Below, piece after piece: positions 23,327 through 34,386 of a DNA stretch of 64,000 nt (its first letter is position 1; every line of letters begins with the position of its first letter). The position numbers were made by a program, and so were the translations under genes. Below the pieces are notes generated by a model. It was not told where the DNA came from. It searched no databases and worked only from the letters and a program-made list of their open reading frames with translations. Source of the stretch: Mucilaginibacter endophyticus (GTDB taxonomy: Bacteria > Bacteroidota > Bacteroidia > Sphingobacteriales > Sphingobacteriaceae); assembly GCF_003351025.1 (NCBI RefSeq), contig NZ_QPCG01000002.1, forward strand, positions 372,001 through 436,000, given 5' to 3'.

Positions 23327-25372
23327 ATGGATAAACAGGCTCCCTTAATTAACAGAGAAATAAGTTGGTTATATTTTAACGATAGGGTTTTGCAGGAAGC
23401 TGCCGACCCGACAGTCCCGCTGATTGACAGGATCCGTTTTTTAGCCATATTTTCATCTAATCTCGATGAATTTTACCGTGTAAGGGTAGCCACTTTAAGC
23501 CGCTTAGCAGCCCTTAACGAAAAGTCGAAAGAAATATTAGGTTACAACCCCAAAAAGGTACTTAACCAGATCAAGAACATCGTAGTAAGGCAGGAGCGTA
23601 AGTTTAATAACCTTTATGAAAATATTATTGTTAAGCAGCTGGCCGAAGAAAAGATCTTCATCCTGAACGACAAGCAGCTTAACGTAACCCGTGGTACCTT
23701 CGTAAAAAATTATTTCAGGGAGAAACTATTGGCTACATTGGTGCCTATCATGCTTAATGATACCCTGCCGCTGCCAGAGCTTAGGGACAGGGCCGTTTAT
23801 TTTTTTGTAAAGCTTACTACCAATAAAAAAACACGGTTTGCGCTTATTGAATTTCCGGATAACCTTTCGCGCTTTGTTAAATTGCCCGATACTAATAACC
23901 TGAAGTTCATTATTCTGCTTGATGATATTATCAGGTACAGCCTGGAGGATATCTTTTTCATTTTTGAACACGATAGCATTGAAGCATACTCGATCCAGCT
24001 TACCCGCGACGCGGAACTTGACCTGGACAAGGAGGTGAGTGAAAAATTTGTGGACTCACTGGCCAAAAGCCTTCAGAAACGTAAAAAAGGTAAACCGATG
24101 CGCCTGCTGTATGACTCAGAAATGCCCATGGACATGCTGAAGTACCTGGTGAATAAAATGGGATTACATGGCGAAAGCCTTATTCCGGGCAACAGGTACC
24201 ATAACTTCAAAAACTTTATATCGTTTCCTAACGTGGGCGGGCCGGAGTTGGAGTACAGTAAGTATATACCCCTGCCGGTTTCAGACCTTTCGTTCGGCAA
24301 AAGCCTTATCGACCTTATTGCCAAGAAAGATTATTTGGTTAGCACTCCTTATCAGTCGTACGATTATGTGATCCACTTTTTACGTGAGGCCGCTATCGAC
24401 CCAAAAGTAAAAGAGATCAATATTTCTGTATATCGCTTAGCCGAAAATTCGCGGGTAATTCACGCGTTGATCAATGCCGCCAAAAATGGCAAAAAAGTAA
24501 ATTGTTTGGTGGAGTTGCGTGCCCGTTTTGATGAGCAAAACAATATCCACTGGAGTAACAGGTTGGAAGAAGAGGGCGTAACTGTACTTTACGGCGTTCC
24601 AGGCTATAAAGTGCATTCAAAAATTTGTTTGGTTAGCCGTACCGAAAAAGGGAAGCTGGCTTACTATGCCTGTCTTTCAACCGGAAACTTTAACGAAAAA
24701 ACCGCCCAGATCTACGCTGATCATACCTTGCTTACAGCAAATAAAAAGATCACTGACGACCTGGTAAATGTTTTCAAAGCAATTAACCGCGGTCAGTTAG
24801 CTAAAGGCCTAAAAAGCCTTATCGTATCGCCAATTGATTCAAGGCCTGCAATTTACAGGTTGATTGATAATGAGATTAAAAACGCTAAAGCCGGCAAACA
24901 GGCATACATGATCCTGAAAATGAATAGCCTTGCCGACGAGGATATGATCAACAAACTTTACCAGGCCAGCAACGCCGGTGTAAAGATCAAGATGATCATC
25001 AGGGGCATGTGCTGTTTAATAGCCGGGGTAAAGGGTTACAGCGAGAATATTGAAGTGATCAGTATTGTAGATAAGTACCTTGAGCATGCACGTGTACATA
25101 TTTATTGCAACGGAGGCAAGGAGCTGATCTATCTTACTTCGGCCGATTTTATGTCCCGCAATATTGATAACCGTGTTGAGGTTGGCTTCCCGATATATGA
25201 CGAAAAGTTACAAAAGGAGATACGGGACATTATCGATATCCAGCTTTCGGATAATACCAAAGCACGGGAGATCAATAGCCAGAATACCAATAAATACCAC
25301 AAGACAAATTCGCCCGAAAGCCATAGGGCTCAAATTGAAATATATAATTATCTAAAAAATAAAACGAAATAA
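23327..25372 (+). CDS. ppk1: polyphosphate kinase 1
   Basis: 681 residues. Reversibly makes polyphosphate from ATP. N domain begins INREISWLYFNDRVLQEA, a PPK1 hallmark, followed by SNLDEFYRVRVATLSRL; the helical head domain, then two PLD-like C domains. The phosphohistidine is the His in YGVPGYKVHSKICLV, and STGNFNEKTAQIYADHTLLT is the second catalytic block. Ends with a charged low-complexity tail. Operon with the exopolyphosphatase gene two bases after. A small hairpin (CAGAT...ATCTG) lies ~35 bases upstream of the ATG. Confidence 0.95.
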   Translation: MDKQAPLINREISWLYFNDRVLQEAADPTVPLIDRIRFLAIFSSNLDEFYRVRVATLSRLAALNEKSKEILGYNPKKVLNQIKNIVVRQERKFNNLYENIIVKQLAEEKIFILNDKQLNVTRGTFVKNYFREKLLATLVPIMLNDTLPLPELRDRAVYFFVKLTTNKKTRFALIEFPDNLSRFVKLPDTNNLKFIILLDDIIRYSLEDIFFIFEHDSIEAYSIQLTRDAELDLDKEVSEKFVDSLAKSLQKRKKGKPMRLLYDSEMPMDMLKYLVNKMGLHGESLIPGNRYHNFKNFISFPNVGGPELEYSKYIPLPVSDLSFGKSLIDLIAKKDYLVSTPYQSYDYVIHFLREAAIDPKVKEINISVYRLAENSRVIHALINAAKNGKKVNCLVELRARFDEQNNIHWSNRLEEEGVTVLYGVPGYKVHSKICLVSRTEKGKLAYYACLSTGNFNEKTAQIYADHTLLTANKKITDDLVNVFKAINRGQLAKGLKSLIVSPIDSRPAIYRLIDNEIKNAKAGKQAYMILKMNSLADEDMINKLYQASNAGVKIKMIIRGMCCLIAGVKGYSENIEVISIVDKYLEHARVHIYCNGGKELIYLTSADFMSRNIDNRVEVGFPIYDEKLQKEIRDIIDIQLSDNTKAREINSQNTNKYHKTNSPESHRAQIEIYNYLKNKTK

Positions 25373-25374
25373 CA

Positions 25375-26253
25375 TTGAGATACGCCGCCATTGATATAGG
25401 TTCAAACGCCGTGAGGCTGTTAATTGCCGACATAATTCAAAACACCGGATCGGTGTCATTTAAAAAAAACACATTGATCCGTGTTCCGTTACGTTTGGGA
25501 GATGATGCTTTTATACAACAACACATCTCAGAGAAAAAAACTACGGAACTTGTTAAATCAATGGTTGCCTTCCGCAATCTGATGGATGTATATAAGGTTA
25601 CAGATTATCTGGCCTGCGCAACATCGGCTATGCGCGAAGCCAAAAATGGGGACGATGTTGTTAAAATGATCAAGGATGAGGCCAATATTGACATTGATAT
25701 TATTCATGGATCAAAAGAAGCCAGCATCATTTATGCCAGTCACGCCGAGCAAAATATCGATAAAAGCAAAAACTATCTGTACATTGATGTAGGCGGCGGT
25801 AGCACCGAGCTTTCGTTGTTTTCGGCGGGGGAGCTTATTGTTTCCCGTTCATTTAATATTGGAACCATCCGCATTTTAGATAACCAGGATACCGAAGAAA
25901 CCTGGAATGAAATGAAGGACTTTGTACGCGACAATACCCGTAATTTTAAGCAATTGTCAGGTATTGGTACCGGCGGAAACATTAATAAGCTATTCAGGTT
26001 GTCTGAAGAAAAGGAAGATATGCCCTTAACTTTTGCCAAACTGAGGTCTTTATATACCTACCTGAGTTCATTTTCATTAAAAGACAGGATTAACGTGCTT
26101 GGCCTTAACCAGGACAGGGCCGACGTTATTATCCCAGCATGTGAAATTTACCTTACCTTAATGAAGAATGCCAACATCAAAAATATCTACGTACCACGGG
26201 TAGGTTTAGTTGACGGAATCATTCAAACTTTAATAGAAAAAAATCTCCAATAA
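25375..26253 (+). CDS. Ppx/GppA-family phosphatase (short form)
   Basis: 292 residues. ASKHA-fold enzyme likely to degrade polyphosphate or pppGpp. Phosphate loops: AAIDIGSNAVRLL at the start and YIDVGGGSTELSLF (~138-151); the acidic catalytic position is within ACATSAMREAKN. The C-terminal HD-like region of E. coli Ppx is absent, as is common in Bacteroidota. The start codon is TTG at 25375; no ATG or GTG gives a complete N-terminal strand, and it lies two bases after the ppk1 stop, implying coupled translation. Confidence 0.88.
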   Translation: MRYAAIDIGSNAVRLLIADIIQNTGSVSFKKNTLIRVPLRLGDDAFIQQHISEKKTTELVKSMVAFRNLMDVYKVTDYLACATSAMREAKNGDDVVKMIKDEANIDIDIIHGSKEASIIYASHAEQNIDKSKNYLYIDVGGGSTELSLFSAGELIVSRSFNIGTIRILDNQDTEETWNEMKDFVRDNTRNFKQLSGIGTGGNINKLFRLSEEKEDMPLTFAKLRSLYTYLSSFSLKDRINVLGLNQDRADVIIPACEIYLTLMKNANIKNIYVPRVGLVDGIIQTLIEKNLQ

Positions 26254-26303
26254 AGGGGTTAAAATTATTTTAAGAAATTGTTTAAAAATTAAAAAACTGT
26301 TAC

Positions 26304-26311
26304 TACATTTG
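26304..26311 (+). promoter_or_regulatory. -7 box before a possible small RNA
   Basis: TACATTTG fits TAnnTTTG, with TTGTTTA about 20 bases upstream as a weak -33. It is separated from ubiX by a terminator. Confidence 0.45.
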
Positions 26312-26315
26312 TAGT

Positions 26316-26382
26316 GCCCTCTCAAGGGCATGTTTTTCATAGGTAGATGTAGGGTCGGGTACAAGTTATTCGACCCTTTTTT
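26316..26382 (+). ncRNA. candidate small RNA or attenuator upstream of ubiX
   Basis: About 67 bases between a -7 box and a terminator. Hairpin 1 is TGCCCT-CTCA-AGGGCA (26315-26330); hairpin 2 is GGGTCG (26352-26357) with CGACCC (26371-26376) plus six T. No open frame inside. Either a free-standing small RNA or a leader that terminates transcription before ubiX. No Rfam family recognised. Confidence 0.4.
26352..26382 (+). terminator. intrinsic terminator between ppx and ubiX
   Basis: GGGTCG stem with CGACCC and a TTTTTT run; 13-base loop. Strong by form. Confidence 0.82.
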
Positions 26383-26426
26383 GTGCCCCTAACTTTTTGC
26401 GTGTTTGGGTTGTTGAAGGAGTAATT

Positions 26427-26990
26427 ATGAAGAAAAAGATAGTTGTTGCTGTTACGGGTGCCAGTGGTTCAATATATGCCAGCCTGCTACTAAAAAAGCT
26501 AAATGAATTACGGGATCAAATAGCCGAAGTAGGTGTTGTAATGTCAGACAATGCCAAAGATGTCTGGAAATTCGAGCTTGATAACGAAGATTATACACAG
26601 CTCCCTTTTAAGTTTTATGCCAAAAATGACTTCATGGCTCCGTTTGCCTCAGGCTCGGCCAAGTTTGATACCATGGTAGTAGTGCCTTGTTCAATGGGAA
26701 CACTCGGCCGGATAGCGGGAGGGATCTCCGATGATCTCATAACCCGTGCAGCGGATGTGGTCCTGAAAGAACGCCGCAAATTGATTCTCGTAGCGCGCGA
26801 TACGCCGCTTAATCTTATCCATATACGCAACATGGCCACGGTTACTGAAGCGGGAGGGATCATCTGCCCGGCAATTCCTTCATATTATAGCAAGCCTCAA
26901 ACCATTGAAGAACTGGCTATGACTGTAGTGAACCGGGTGATTGACCTGATCGGCTTAGAGAGCAAAAGCTATGAATGGAAGGGGATGTGA
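26427..26990 (+). CDS. ubiX: UbiX-type flavin prenyltransferase
   Basis: 187 residues from ATG 26427, with GAAGGA eight bases upstream as ribosome-binding site; an in-frame start at 26397 is less likely. Makes the prenylated FMN cofactor used by UbiD-type decarboxylases. Signatures: VAVTGASGSIYASLLL (flavin phosphate loop), VVVPCSMGTLGRIAGGISDD and VARDTPLNLIHIRNMATVTE. No ubiD gene in the window. In Bacteroidota it likely serves menaquinone-route decarboxylation or related aromatic acid reactions. Confidence 0.93.
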   Translation: MKKKIVVAVTGASGSIYASLLLKKLNELRDQIAEVGVVMSDNAKDVWKFELDNEDYTQLPFKFYAKNDFMAPFASGSAKFDTMVVVPCSMGTLGRIAGGISDDLITRAADVVLKERRKLILVARDTPLNLIHIRNMATVTEAGGIICPAIPSYYSKPQTIEELAMTVVNRVIDLIGLESKSYEWKGM

Positions 26991-27036
26991 GCCTCCGCGA
27001 TTATTCCAGGCTGTGAATTATTGTTAAATTCATATT

Positions 27037-27534
27037 ATGAACCTTAAATACATTTTTCCTGCAATCATTGGCTTTATTTTGATATCTGGTAACAGCTTCG
27101 CGCAAGTTAACAAAGCAAGCGTTAAGCAACTGGCCTTTATGGCCGGTACCTGGACACAAAAGCACGAATGGGGCGATATGGAAGAATTTTGGGGCGAGCC
27201 GATGGGAGAGAGCATGATCAGCAGTTTCAGGGTAGTTAAGGATGGCAAAGCGGTGTTTTACGAGTTTGTGGTTGTTGAAGAACAAAACGGGGTGCCCATT
27301 TTTAAGATGCGTCATTTTAACCGTGGCAGCATAGGATGGGAAGATAAAGATAAGCCGCTGCTATTTTACCTCACCAATATTCAAAAAAACAAAGCCGAGT
27401 TTGAACTGAAAGATAAATCGGTTCATTTAACCTATCAACTAACCGCACCTGATAAATTGGACGTGACAGTTATTGAAAAGGATAAAAAAGGAAAATGGCA
27501 AAAGGATATTTTTAACTATACCCGAAAGAAATAG
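27037..27534 (+). CDS. DUF6265 family exported protein
   Basis: 165 residues. Cleavable signal peptide (IFPAIIGFILISGNSFAQ, cut after AQ), then a domain with FMAGTWTQKHEWGDMEEFWG, GESMISSFRVV and FYEFVVVEEQNGVP, which is the pattern of DUF6265, a lipocalin-like periplasmic fold of unknown role. No cysteine for lipidation. Alone between ubiX and convergent mqo. Family assignment from memory of the pattern; function unknown. Confidence 0.7.
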   Translation: MNLKYIFPAIIGFILISGNSFAQVNKASVKQLAFMAGTWTQKHEWGDMEEFWGEPMGESMISSFRVVKDGKAVFYEFVVVEEQNGVPIFKMRHFNRGSIGWEDKDKPLLFYLTNIQKNKAEFELKDKSVHLTYQLTAPDKLDVTVIEKDKKGKWQKDIFNYTRKK

Positions 27535-27579
27535 TTTCTTTAAATATACCCTTCTGCCAATTAATATTTTGAAGGATAG

Positions 27580-29079
27580 CTAAATCAACCCCAATACTTT
27601 ACTTGTTCTTGCCCTGGTTTCGTCGCTTAAAGCTTCGTTATTAGCTAACGATTGTCCGTACGAAGGGATCATTTCTTTAAGCCTTTGCTGCCATGCATCG
27701 GTTTTGATATGATTTTTAAAACAGCGTTCAATAAGCTGGATCATGATAGGCACAGAGGTTGATGCACCTGGCGAAGCACCCAATAAAGCTGAAATACTAC
27801 CATCGGCAGAAGTTACAACTTCGGTACCAAACTCAAGTACGCCGGTATGTTTAGCATCCTTTTTAATAACCTGCACACGCTGACCGGCAATATCCAAGTC
27901 CCAATCTTCGGCTTTAGCTGTTGGCATATAATCTTTAAGCGCATTCAACCTATCGGCAGGCGATTGCATTACCTGAGAGATAAGATATTTGGTTAGAGGC
28001 CAGTTATCGCGCCCTACAGCAAGCAGGGGTAGTATATTGTTTAGTTTAATAGATTTGAACAAGTCAAGCAATGAACCTTTTTTAAGAAAACGGGTTGAAA
28101 AGCCTGCGTATGGACCAAAAAGCAGCGCACGTTTTCCATCAATCATACGGGTATCAAGGTGAGGAACTGACATTGGCGGCGAACCTACCGATGCCTTGCC
28201 ATAAACTTTAGCCTCGTGTTGCTTCACTATCTCAGGTTTATTACAAACCAACCATTGGCCACTTACCGGGAAGCCGCCGAAGCCTTTACTTTCGGCAATA
28301 CCTGATTTTTGTAGTAAGTGCAAAGCACCGCCGCCTGCACCAACAAAAACAAATTTGGCATTAAGCTTTCTTTTGTTGCCCGTAACTTTATCTTTTACAA
28401 CTACTTTCCAGGTGCCGTCAGCATTACGTTTAAGATCTTGAACATCATGGTTAAGACTTACATTTACACTTGATTTTTGTTTGAGTTCGTCAATCAGCGC
28501 GCTGGTAAGGCTTCCAAAGTTTACATCTGTACCAATATCCATAAATGTTGCCGACACTTTTTCATCAGCAGCGCGACCTTCCATAACCAGCGGGATCCAT
28601 TTTTTGATCTGAGCTTTATCCTCAGAATATTCCATCCCTTTGAAAAAGTGATGTTTAACAAGGGCCTGCTGGCGTTTTTTAAGATACTCAACATTTTCGG
28701 CTCCCCAAACAAAACTCATGTGAGGCACTTTGCGGATAAAATTTTGAGGATCTTTTATCAGGCCCTTCCCGATAAGATGGGCCCAAAACTCCTTGCTTGT
28801 TTCAAATTGCTCGGCAATTTTGATAGCTTTTTTTATTTCAACGCTACCATCCGGAAGCTGGGGGGTATAATTCAATTCGCAAAAAGCGGAGTGACCGGTG
28901 CCGGCATTGTTCATCGGGGCCGAACTTTCAGCCGCTATGACATCCAGGCGCTCAAAAATCTCAATCGTCAGATCGGGCTGCAGTTCTTTAAGCATTACAC
29001 CAAGTGTAGCGCTCATAATACCTGCGCCAATTAAAACCACATCAACTGTTAAATTTGAACCTGTACCGTTATTAGTCAT
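27580..29079 (-). CDS. mqo: malate:quinone oxidoreductase
   Basis: 499 residues. FAD enzyme at the inner membrane that oxidises malate to oxaloacetate and reduces quinone. N-terminal dinucleotide fold [17 protein letters not shown], then [20 protein letters not shown], a hallmark of MQO, and [25 protein letters not shown] near the C-terminus. Length is normal. Monocistronic and divergent from the lipoprotein gene. With the cytochrome bd genes it feeds the respiratory chain. Confidence 0.95.
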   Translation of the reverse strand: MTNNGTGSNLTVDVVLIGAGIMSATLGVMLKELQPDLTIEIFERLDVIAAESSAPMNNAGTGHSAFCELNYTPQLPDGSVEIKKAIKIAEQFETSKEFWAHLIGKGLIKDPQNFIRKVPHMSFVWGAENVEYLKKRQQALVKHHFFKGMEYSEDKAQIKKWIPLVMEGRAADEKVSATFMDIGTDVNFGSLTSALIDELKQKSSVNVSLNHDVQDLKRNADGTWKVVVKDKVTGNKRKLNAKFVFVGAGGGALHLLQKSGIAESKGFGGFPVSGQWLVCNKPEIVKQHEAKVYGKASVGSPPMSVPHLDTRMIDGKRALLFGPYAGFSTRFLKKGSLLDLFKSIKLNNILPLLAVGRDNWPLTKYLISQVMQSPADRLNALKDYMPTAKAEDWDLDIAGQRVQVIKKDAKHTGVLEFGTEVVTSADGSISALLGASPGASTSVPIMIQLIERCFKNHIKTDAWQQRLKEMIPSYGQSLANNEALSDETRARTSKVLGLI

Positions 29080-29382
29080 CTTAGTATTATAGCCTGCAAA
29101 GCCTGCAGTGTTATTTATTACAAGGTAAACCCCGTTTTTGAAAATTTGTTATGATGGTTTAAGTCCTGTCGGGCAACTAACCGACCGGGGCAAAATAAAT
29201 CAGGCAATTTTAAGAAATTTTTAGAGAAAAACTGTCCTTTAGTCCCCCAATTAATGCAATAAAATCTATGTTTAAATTGTTTAAACTTAATTTATAGATT
29301 AAACTCACATTTGGTATATCCAAACACATCAACACAAAACAGTTAAAATGATGTATATAAATAAAGTGCTAATTTATAAACC
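29080..29382. other. intergenic region between mqo and lipoprotein gene
   Basis: About 300 AT-rich bases with no credible frame. A short GC hairpin (GTCGG...CCGAC, ~29169-29188) and a nested inverted repeat AATCTAT (29263-29269)/ATAGATT (29294-29300) enclosing TTTAAATTGTTTAAA are present; the latter could be an operator for either gene. Confidence 0.45.
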
Positions 29383-29913
29383 ATGAATCTGTTTAAACCA
29401 TCTATTTATTTTTGTGTTTTGGTCATGACAATTTCGGCCTGTAAACAAAGTAAACTCAAACCATTATCAAATGATATTTCAAAAACAACAGTAACAGTGG
29501 CCGGCAAAAAGGATAGTGTGTTCAACAACCCGCGTAAAAAATATGGTGCTGCAACTGTAGCCGAACCTTGTGTCAAGTGCCTGCTGGCAGTTATACAGGA
29601 TAGTAAAAGCTATAAAGAAAATACAGAAGGCCTTTCGGCACAGAATATAAATTATACCATTAACTGGGTTAAGGCATCGGCCCCGGCATTAACGCCTGAT
29701 ACAAGCAACAAAACCAATGGCATAAGGATAGATGTCAAGAAAGATGAAAACGGAGAGGATACCCGTTTGTGCTCGTATGTATATAACAACAGCAGCGGTA
29801 CCATGTACCTGCTCAACAACCAAAACAAGTATGAGCACGAAATTTCAAGTATCACACCTGCTATCCTCAAAAAAATCCGCAATAGCTGTTACTGGGGCGT
29901 AGCCTCGCGATAA
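29383..29913 (+). CDS. hypothetical lipoprotein
   Basis: 176 residues. Lipoprotein signal peptide with lipobox ISAC at residues ~17-20 (VLVMTISAC), so anchored in a membrane on the periplasmic side. The mature part has a CVKC pair and two further cysteines (RLCSY, RNSCYW) and is otherwise polar with many Asn and Thr. I recognise no domain. The gene faces the hybrid kinase gene convergently with three bases between the two stops. A link to the kinase is not shown. Confidence 0.7.
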   Translation: MNLFKPSIYFCVLVMTISACKQSKLKPLSNDISKTTVTVAGKKDSVFNNPRKKYGAATVAEPCVKCLLAVIQDSKSYKENTEGLSAQNINYTINWVKASAPALTPDTSNKTNGIRIDVKKDENGEDTRLCSYVYNNSSGTMYLLNNQNKYEHEISSITPAILKKIRNSCYWGVASR

Positions 29914-29916
29914 TGC

Positions 29917-32900
29917 TTAAACGTATTTACCTTTTACGTTTTTCATCATTTTGTACGCCCCTTTTAATACATTAATAAGCGCGTCGGTTTTCATAGGCTT
30001 GGCAATGTAATCATCCATGCCTTCGCTTATGCACATATCGCGATCGTCGGGGCCTGCATTGGCAGTCATTGCAATGATAAAAGGCTGCTTAAAGGCATAC
30101 TGCCTGATATGGCGGGTTGCCTCAAAGCCATCCATCTCCGGCATTTGTACATCCATAAATATCACGTCGAAAGTTGGGTTGGCTTTTAACTTTTCCAGGG
30201 TATCATAACCATTATGTGCCAGTTCAAAATCATAGCCAAGCTTCTCCAGCATCCGGCTGATCAGTTTTTGGTTAACCGTATTATCCTCGGCCACCAGGAT
30301 ACTAAGTGGATGTTCATTGGCAAAGTTGGCATCAAAAAGCTTATCCGGTTTAGTTTCTGCAACCTGAACTTGTGTTTTACCCTGAAACTCGGCCTGTAGG
30401 CTTTTACCCAATTGTGATTGTTTAACAGGCTTGGTTAATATAGCCGAAAACAAACCGGGATATTTCTTCTTTGAACCATCGCCGATGGAGCTCAGCATAA
30501 CCACCGGTAAGTTTTTGTAATTATCTTTTATCTCCCTGGCCAGTCCAACGCCATCCATTTCCGGCATTTCCATATCGGTTATAACAAGGTTAAAGCCGTT
30601 GTTAGCGCCCAAAATGTCAAGTGCCTGCCTACCCGATGCGGCAGCTACCGTTTGTATACCCCATTGTTCAAGTTGGGTTTGCAGGATAAAACGGTTGGTT
30701 TTATTATCATCAACAATAAGCACTTTCTTGCCTTCAAGTTCGTCGGCATTAAAAACGATAGGGATTTGTTTTGATTGTTTTTTACTTATTGCCGACTTAA
30801 TAGTAAATACAAAAACAGAGCCTTCACCAAAAACGCTTTCAACCCAAATTTCGCCACCCATTAATTTTACCAGGCGCTCACTGATCACCAAACCTAAACC
30901 TGTACCACCATATTTGCGCGTAGTAGACGAATCAACCTGCGAAAACGCGTTAAACAACGTTATCAGCTTATCTTCAGGGATGCCGATGCCGGTATCCATC
31001 ACGCTAAATCCGATTTCAATTTCCTTATCACCAATATTTTTAGATAAAAACACCTTAATAAACACCTCGCCACGTTCAGTAAACTTGAGTGCATTACCCG
31101 TCAGATTGGTTAATACCTGCTTCAACCTCAAACTATCGCCAATAATTTGCTGGGGTAGGGCGGGATCAATCTGGTAAACCAGTTCCAACTCTCGCTTGGC
31201 AGCATTTTGGGAAAAAATGTCCATCACTTCTTCAATACACTGGCGTAGGTCGAAATCTTCCTGCTCCATTTCCATTTTTCCCGACTCGATTTTGGAGAAA
31301 TCAAGGATGTCATTGATTACGTTCACCAAACTATCACCGCATGAAATAATGGTATCTGTATATTCACGCTGTTCGGTATTCAATTCGGTTTCGCCCAACA
31401 GGGAAGCCATACCAATAACACCATTCATCGGGGTCCTGATCTCATGGCTCATGGTAGCCAAAAATATGCTCTTGGCCTGGTTAGCTTTGTCAGCTTCTTC
31501 ACGGGCCTCACGTTCCTGTTCCTTCTGCAGCTGCAATTCTTCTGACTGTGCCTGCAACTCTTCATTCAGGGCCTGTAACTCTTCCGATTGATTTTGAAGT
31601 TCAATATTCAGTGTTTGCAAATTTTCGGACTGTGCTTTCAATTCTTCCGATTGCTGCATAACCTCGGCCGTGCGTTCAGTAACCTGTTCTTCAAGCAGGT
31701 TCTTTTGTTGTATGATAGCCTTTACCCTAAGCCGGTGCCAGGTATAAACCACCACTATAGTAACTAAAACAAGCAAACTTATAAACCACCATGTAAGCCA
31801 GAAGGGTGGGAGCACCGTAACATTTAGGCTCACCTCTCTTAATGACCACTTACCATCGGTACTCCGGCTTTTCACCCTGAATATATAATTGCCTGCAGGC
31901 AAATTGGTATAAGTTGCCGTGTTTTTATTACCAACGTAATTCCAGCCTTTATCAAACCCTTCAAGCTGATAAGCATATGATTCTTTATTGCTCAGGCTAT
32001 AGTCCATCGACACATACTCGAATGATATAACCGATTGATCATGAGTTAGCGTTATGGACTTTGTTTCTGCAATATCTTCCTTTAAAGGCGATGGATCATT
32101 ATTGTTTTGCGCTACGTGAATTGATTTATTATAGATCTGAAAATCGGTAAGCACCAACGTAGGATCGTAAATATTGTTCCTTATTCCTGCCGGATCAAAC
32201 ATATTAAACCCGTTAACGCCACCAAAATACATGATGCCATCGTGACCCTTTACTGCGGAGTGAGGTTTAAACTCTTCTGCCTGCAAACCATCCGCAACAG
32301 TGAAGTTTCTAAATTTATTGGTATTGGGGTTATACCTGGAGATGCCTCTGTTGGTACTGATCCATAAATTACCAGCTGCATCTTCTTCAATAGCATACGT
32401 GTAATCATTAGGCAAGCCATCTTTTGCTTTAAAGTTTGTAACCTTACCGGTAACCGGGTTTAATCTGTAAATACCGCTATAAGTACAGATCCAGATATTA
32501 CCCAAATGATCTTCAAAAAGATCAAGCGCAGTGTTATTGCCGAGGGCACTGTTCAGTTTTTCGTATTGTACCGGTTTAAATGAATTGGTGGCGGCATCAT
32601 ACAGGTTTACACCACCATCATTAGTACCTACCCAAAGGTTGCCTTTTGAATCGCCAAGCAATGAATTGATATTATCGCTACTAATACTTTTAGGGTTACC
32701 GGCATCATGACGGTAATGAATAAACTTGTTGGTTTTAGGGTCGAACAGATCAAGTCCGGTACCAAGAGTGCCAAACCATAGTTTCCCATCAAGGGTTTTG
32801 GCTATAGCGTAAATGTTGTTACCACTTATACTTGTACTGTCATCCGGATTGTGTTTAAACGATCTGAAGGTGCGGGTCTGCGGGTTCATCATGCTTACCC

Positions 32901-34212
32901 CATCGCCCCAGGTACCTATCCACAGGTTACTTTTAGCATCTTCCTGAATGGTTAAAACATAATCGCCACATATATTGCTATTGCTTCTTTTATAATATTT
33001 AAACTCACCCTTTTCAGGGTTAAACAGATTTAAACCGCCACCGTCTGTGCCTACCCATATGTTGTTCTTTTTGTCTTCATATACACTCAGCACAAAATTA
33101 TTGGACAAGCTAATGGATTGCGCTCCATGCTGATAATGAGTAAAGTTTTCACTCGCTTTTTTATAAAAGTTAAGCCCCGATGCAAAAGCGCCTATCCACA
33201 TATTCCCGCTTTTATCTTTCAGGATCACGTCTACCGAGTTATTAGCAATACTGCTGTTATCTACGTCATCTTCCTGGTGGTTATTGAAGGTATTGAGGGC
33301 GTAATTAAAAATATTCAGACCGCCGTTTTCCGTGCCGATCCATAAATCGTGGTTACTATCTTCGGCAAGGCATTGTACACTATTATATGAAAGCGAATTC
33401 TTGTTGTTCGGATCGTTTTTATAATGGGTGAAAGTTTTGTCGGCCGGGTTAAACAGGTTAAGTCCGCCATCGCTAACGCCAACCCATAAGCGACGGCTAC
33501 TATCTTCTAAAATTGCATTGACCTTATTTGCCGAAAGTGATGACGATTTATTCTCATCATGAACAAAACGCGTAAAATTATGGCTTTGCGGATTGTAAAG
33601 GTCCAGACCGCCATAAGTTGTGCCTACCCATAATTTATTCTGGCTGTCTACATATACAACCCGGACATTATTATCGCTTAAACTGCTGTTATCTGCTTCA
33701 TTATAGCCGTAATGAGTAAATTTCTTTTGAGCGATGTTAAACTGATCAAGTCCTTCCTTTTGATTACAGATCCACAGGTTATCGCTTTTATCAAGGGCTA
33801 TCTTAACCAGGATGTCACTTGCAATTGAATTTTTGTTATTGGGGTTATGACGATAATGGATAAAACGATCAAGCTTGCGGTCGTACATATTTAAACCGCC
33901 GCCGCTGGTGGAGATCCACAGGTTTCCATTCTTGTCCTCAACTATATCCTGAACAAAGCTGTTACTGATGCTGTTATTATCGCCAATAATATTTTTAAAT
34001 ATCTTGAATTTGTTGCCGTCATAACGGTTAAGGCCGTCACGTGTACCAACCCATATAAAGCCGCGGCTATCCTGTATAATGCAATTAATATTTAATTCGG
34101 AAAGCCCCTCACGGCTACCAAGGTGTTGAAAATGAATAGGGCGGTTTTGTGAGAACACGCATAACGAAATAGCTTGCAACAACAAAACAAGGTAACACTT
34201 ATAGCTATTCAT
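29917..34212 (-). CDS. propeller-type hybrid sensor histidine kinase with two receiver domains
   Basis: 1431 residues from the Met of MNSYKCYL. Signal peptide; ~690 residues of repeated beta-propeller blades with the D-x-x-G-N-L-W-I/V-G-T motif (e.g. [20 protein letters not shown]); Y_Y_Y domain (~725-790, FEYVSMDYS); membrane helix (~800-820); a coiled coil with QSEEL repeats; HisKA with phospho-His in [13 protein letters not shown] (~920); HATPase ending [13 protein letters not shown] (~1105); receivers with [17 protein letters not shown] (~1160-1275) and [17 protein letters not shown] (~1300-1420). Unlike classic hybrid two-component systems of Bacteroidota it has no C-terminal AraC-type HTH, so output must pass to another protein. 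An in-frame TTG at 34230 is a weaker start. Ligand unknown. Confidence 0.93.
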   Translation of the reverse strand: MNSYKCYLVLLLQAISLCVFSQNRPIHFQHLGSREGLSELNINCIIQDSRGFIWVGTRDGLNRYDGNKFKIFKNIIGDNNSISNSFVQDIVEDKNGNLWISTSGGGLNMYDRKLDRFIHYRHNPNNKNSIASDILVKIALDKSDNLWICNQKEGLDQFNIAQKKFTHYGYNEADNSSLSDNNVRVVYVDSQNKLWVGTTYGGLDLYNPQSHNFTRFVHDENKSSSLSANKVNAILEDSSRRLWVGVSDGGLNLFNPADKTFTHYKNDPNNKNSLSYNSVQCLAEDSNHDLWIGTENGGLNIFNYALNTFNNHQEDDVDNSSIANNSVDVILKDKSGNMWIGAFASGLNFYKKASENFTHYQHGAQSISLSNNFVLSVYEDKKNNIWVGTDGGGLNLFNPEKGEFKYYKRSNSNICGDYVLTIQEDAKSNLWIGTWGDGVSMMNPQTRTFRSFKHNPDDSTSISGNNIYAIAKTLDGKLWFGTLGTGLDLFDPKTNKFIHYRHDAGNPKSISSDNINSLLGDSKGNLWVGTNDGGVNLYDAATNSFKPVQYEKLNSALGNNTALDLFEDHLGNIWICTYSGIYRLNPVTGKVTNFKAKDGLPNDYTYAIEEDAAGNLWISTNRGISRYNPNTNKFRNFTVADGLQAEEFKPHSAVKGHDGIMYFGGVNGFNMFDPAGIRNNIYDPTLVLTDFQIYNKSIHVAQNNNDPSPLKEDIAETKSITLTHDQSVISFEYVSMDYSLSNKESYAYQLEGFDKGWNYVGNKNTATYTNLPAGNYIFRVKSRSTDGKWSLREVSLNVTVLPPFWLTWWFISLLVLVTIVVVYTWHRLRVKAIIQQKNLLEEQVTERTAEVMQQSEELKAQSENLQTLNIELQNQSEELQALNEELQAQSEELQLQKEQEREAREEADKANQAKSIFLATMSHEIRTPMNGVIGMASLLGETELNTEQREYTDTIISCGDSLVNVINDILDFSKIESGKMEMEQEDFDLRQCIEEVMDIFSQNAAKRELELVYQIDPALPQQIIGDSLRLKQVLTNLTGNALKFTERGEVFIKVFLSKNIGDKEIEIGFSVMDTGIGIPEDKLITLFNAFSQVDSSTTRKYGGTGLGLVISERLVKLMGGEIWVESVFGEGSVFVFTIKSAISKKQSKQIPIVFNADELEGKKVLIVDDNKTNRFILQTQLEQWGIQTVAAASGRQALDILGANNGFNLVITDMEMPEMDGVGLAREIKDNYKNLPVVMLSSIGDGSKKKYPGLFSAILTKPVKQSQLGKSLQAEFQGKTQVQVAETKPDKLFDANFANEHPLSILVAEDNTVNQKLISRMLEKLGYDFELAHNGYDTLEKLKANPTFDVIFMDVQMPEMDGFEATRHIRQYAFKQPFIIAMTANAGPDDRDMCISEGMDDYIAKPMKTDALINVLKGAYKMMKNVKGKYV

Positions 34213-34374
34213 TAAAATATTTTTGGGCAACTTGAAGAAGTGGTTTTAAACGTGCTTTATTAGCTGCATTAAATTAAACAAAATTTACCATTTATTAAAT
34301 ATCAGCTAATATAATTTAGTAGTTAAACGACTTTGCGACAAATTTTGTTATGGTATTTTACCGAAACAAACCTT

Positions 34375-34382
34375 TACTTTTG
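34375..34382 (+). promoter_or_regulatory. -7 box of VF530-type gene, possibly leaderless
   Basis: TACTTTTG, then CCCC and the ATG: the same spacing (four bases) as at ribD. No clear -33 motif. A long inverted repeat ATTAGCTG (34259-34266)/CAGCTAAT (34313-34320) lies further upstream. Confidence 0.45.
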
Positions 34383-34386
34383 CCCC

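Noticed and set aside
28477-29034. 185-codon plus-strand open frame opposite mqo
   Set aside because: It lies wholly inside the well-supported mqo gene on the other strand and has no recognisable motif.
30599-31177. 192-codon plus-strand open frame opposite the hybrid kinase
   Set aside because: Antisense to the histidine kinase core; no motifs and no separate start signal.
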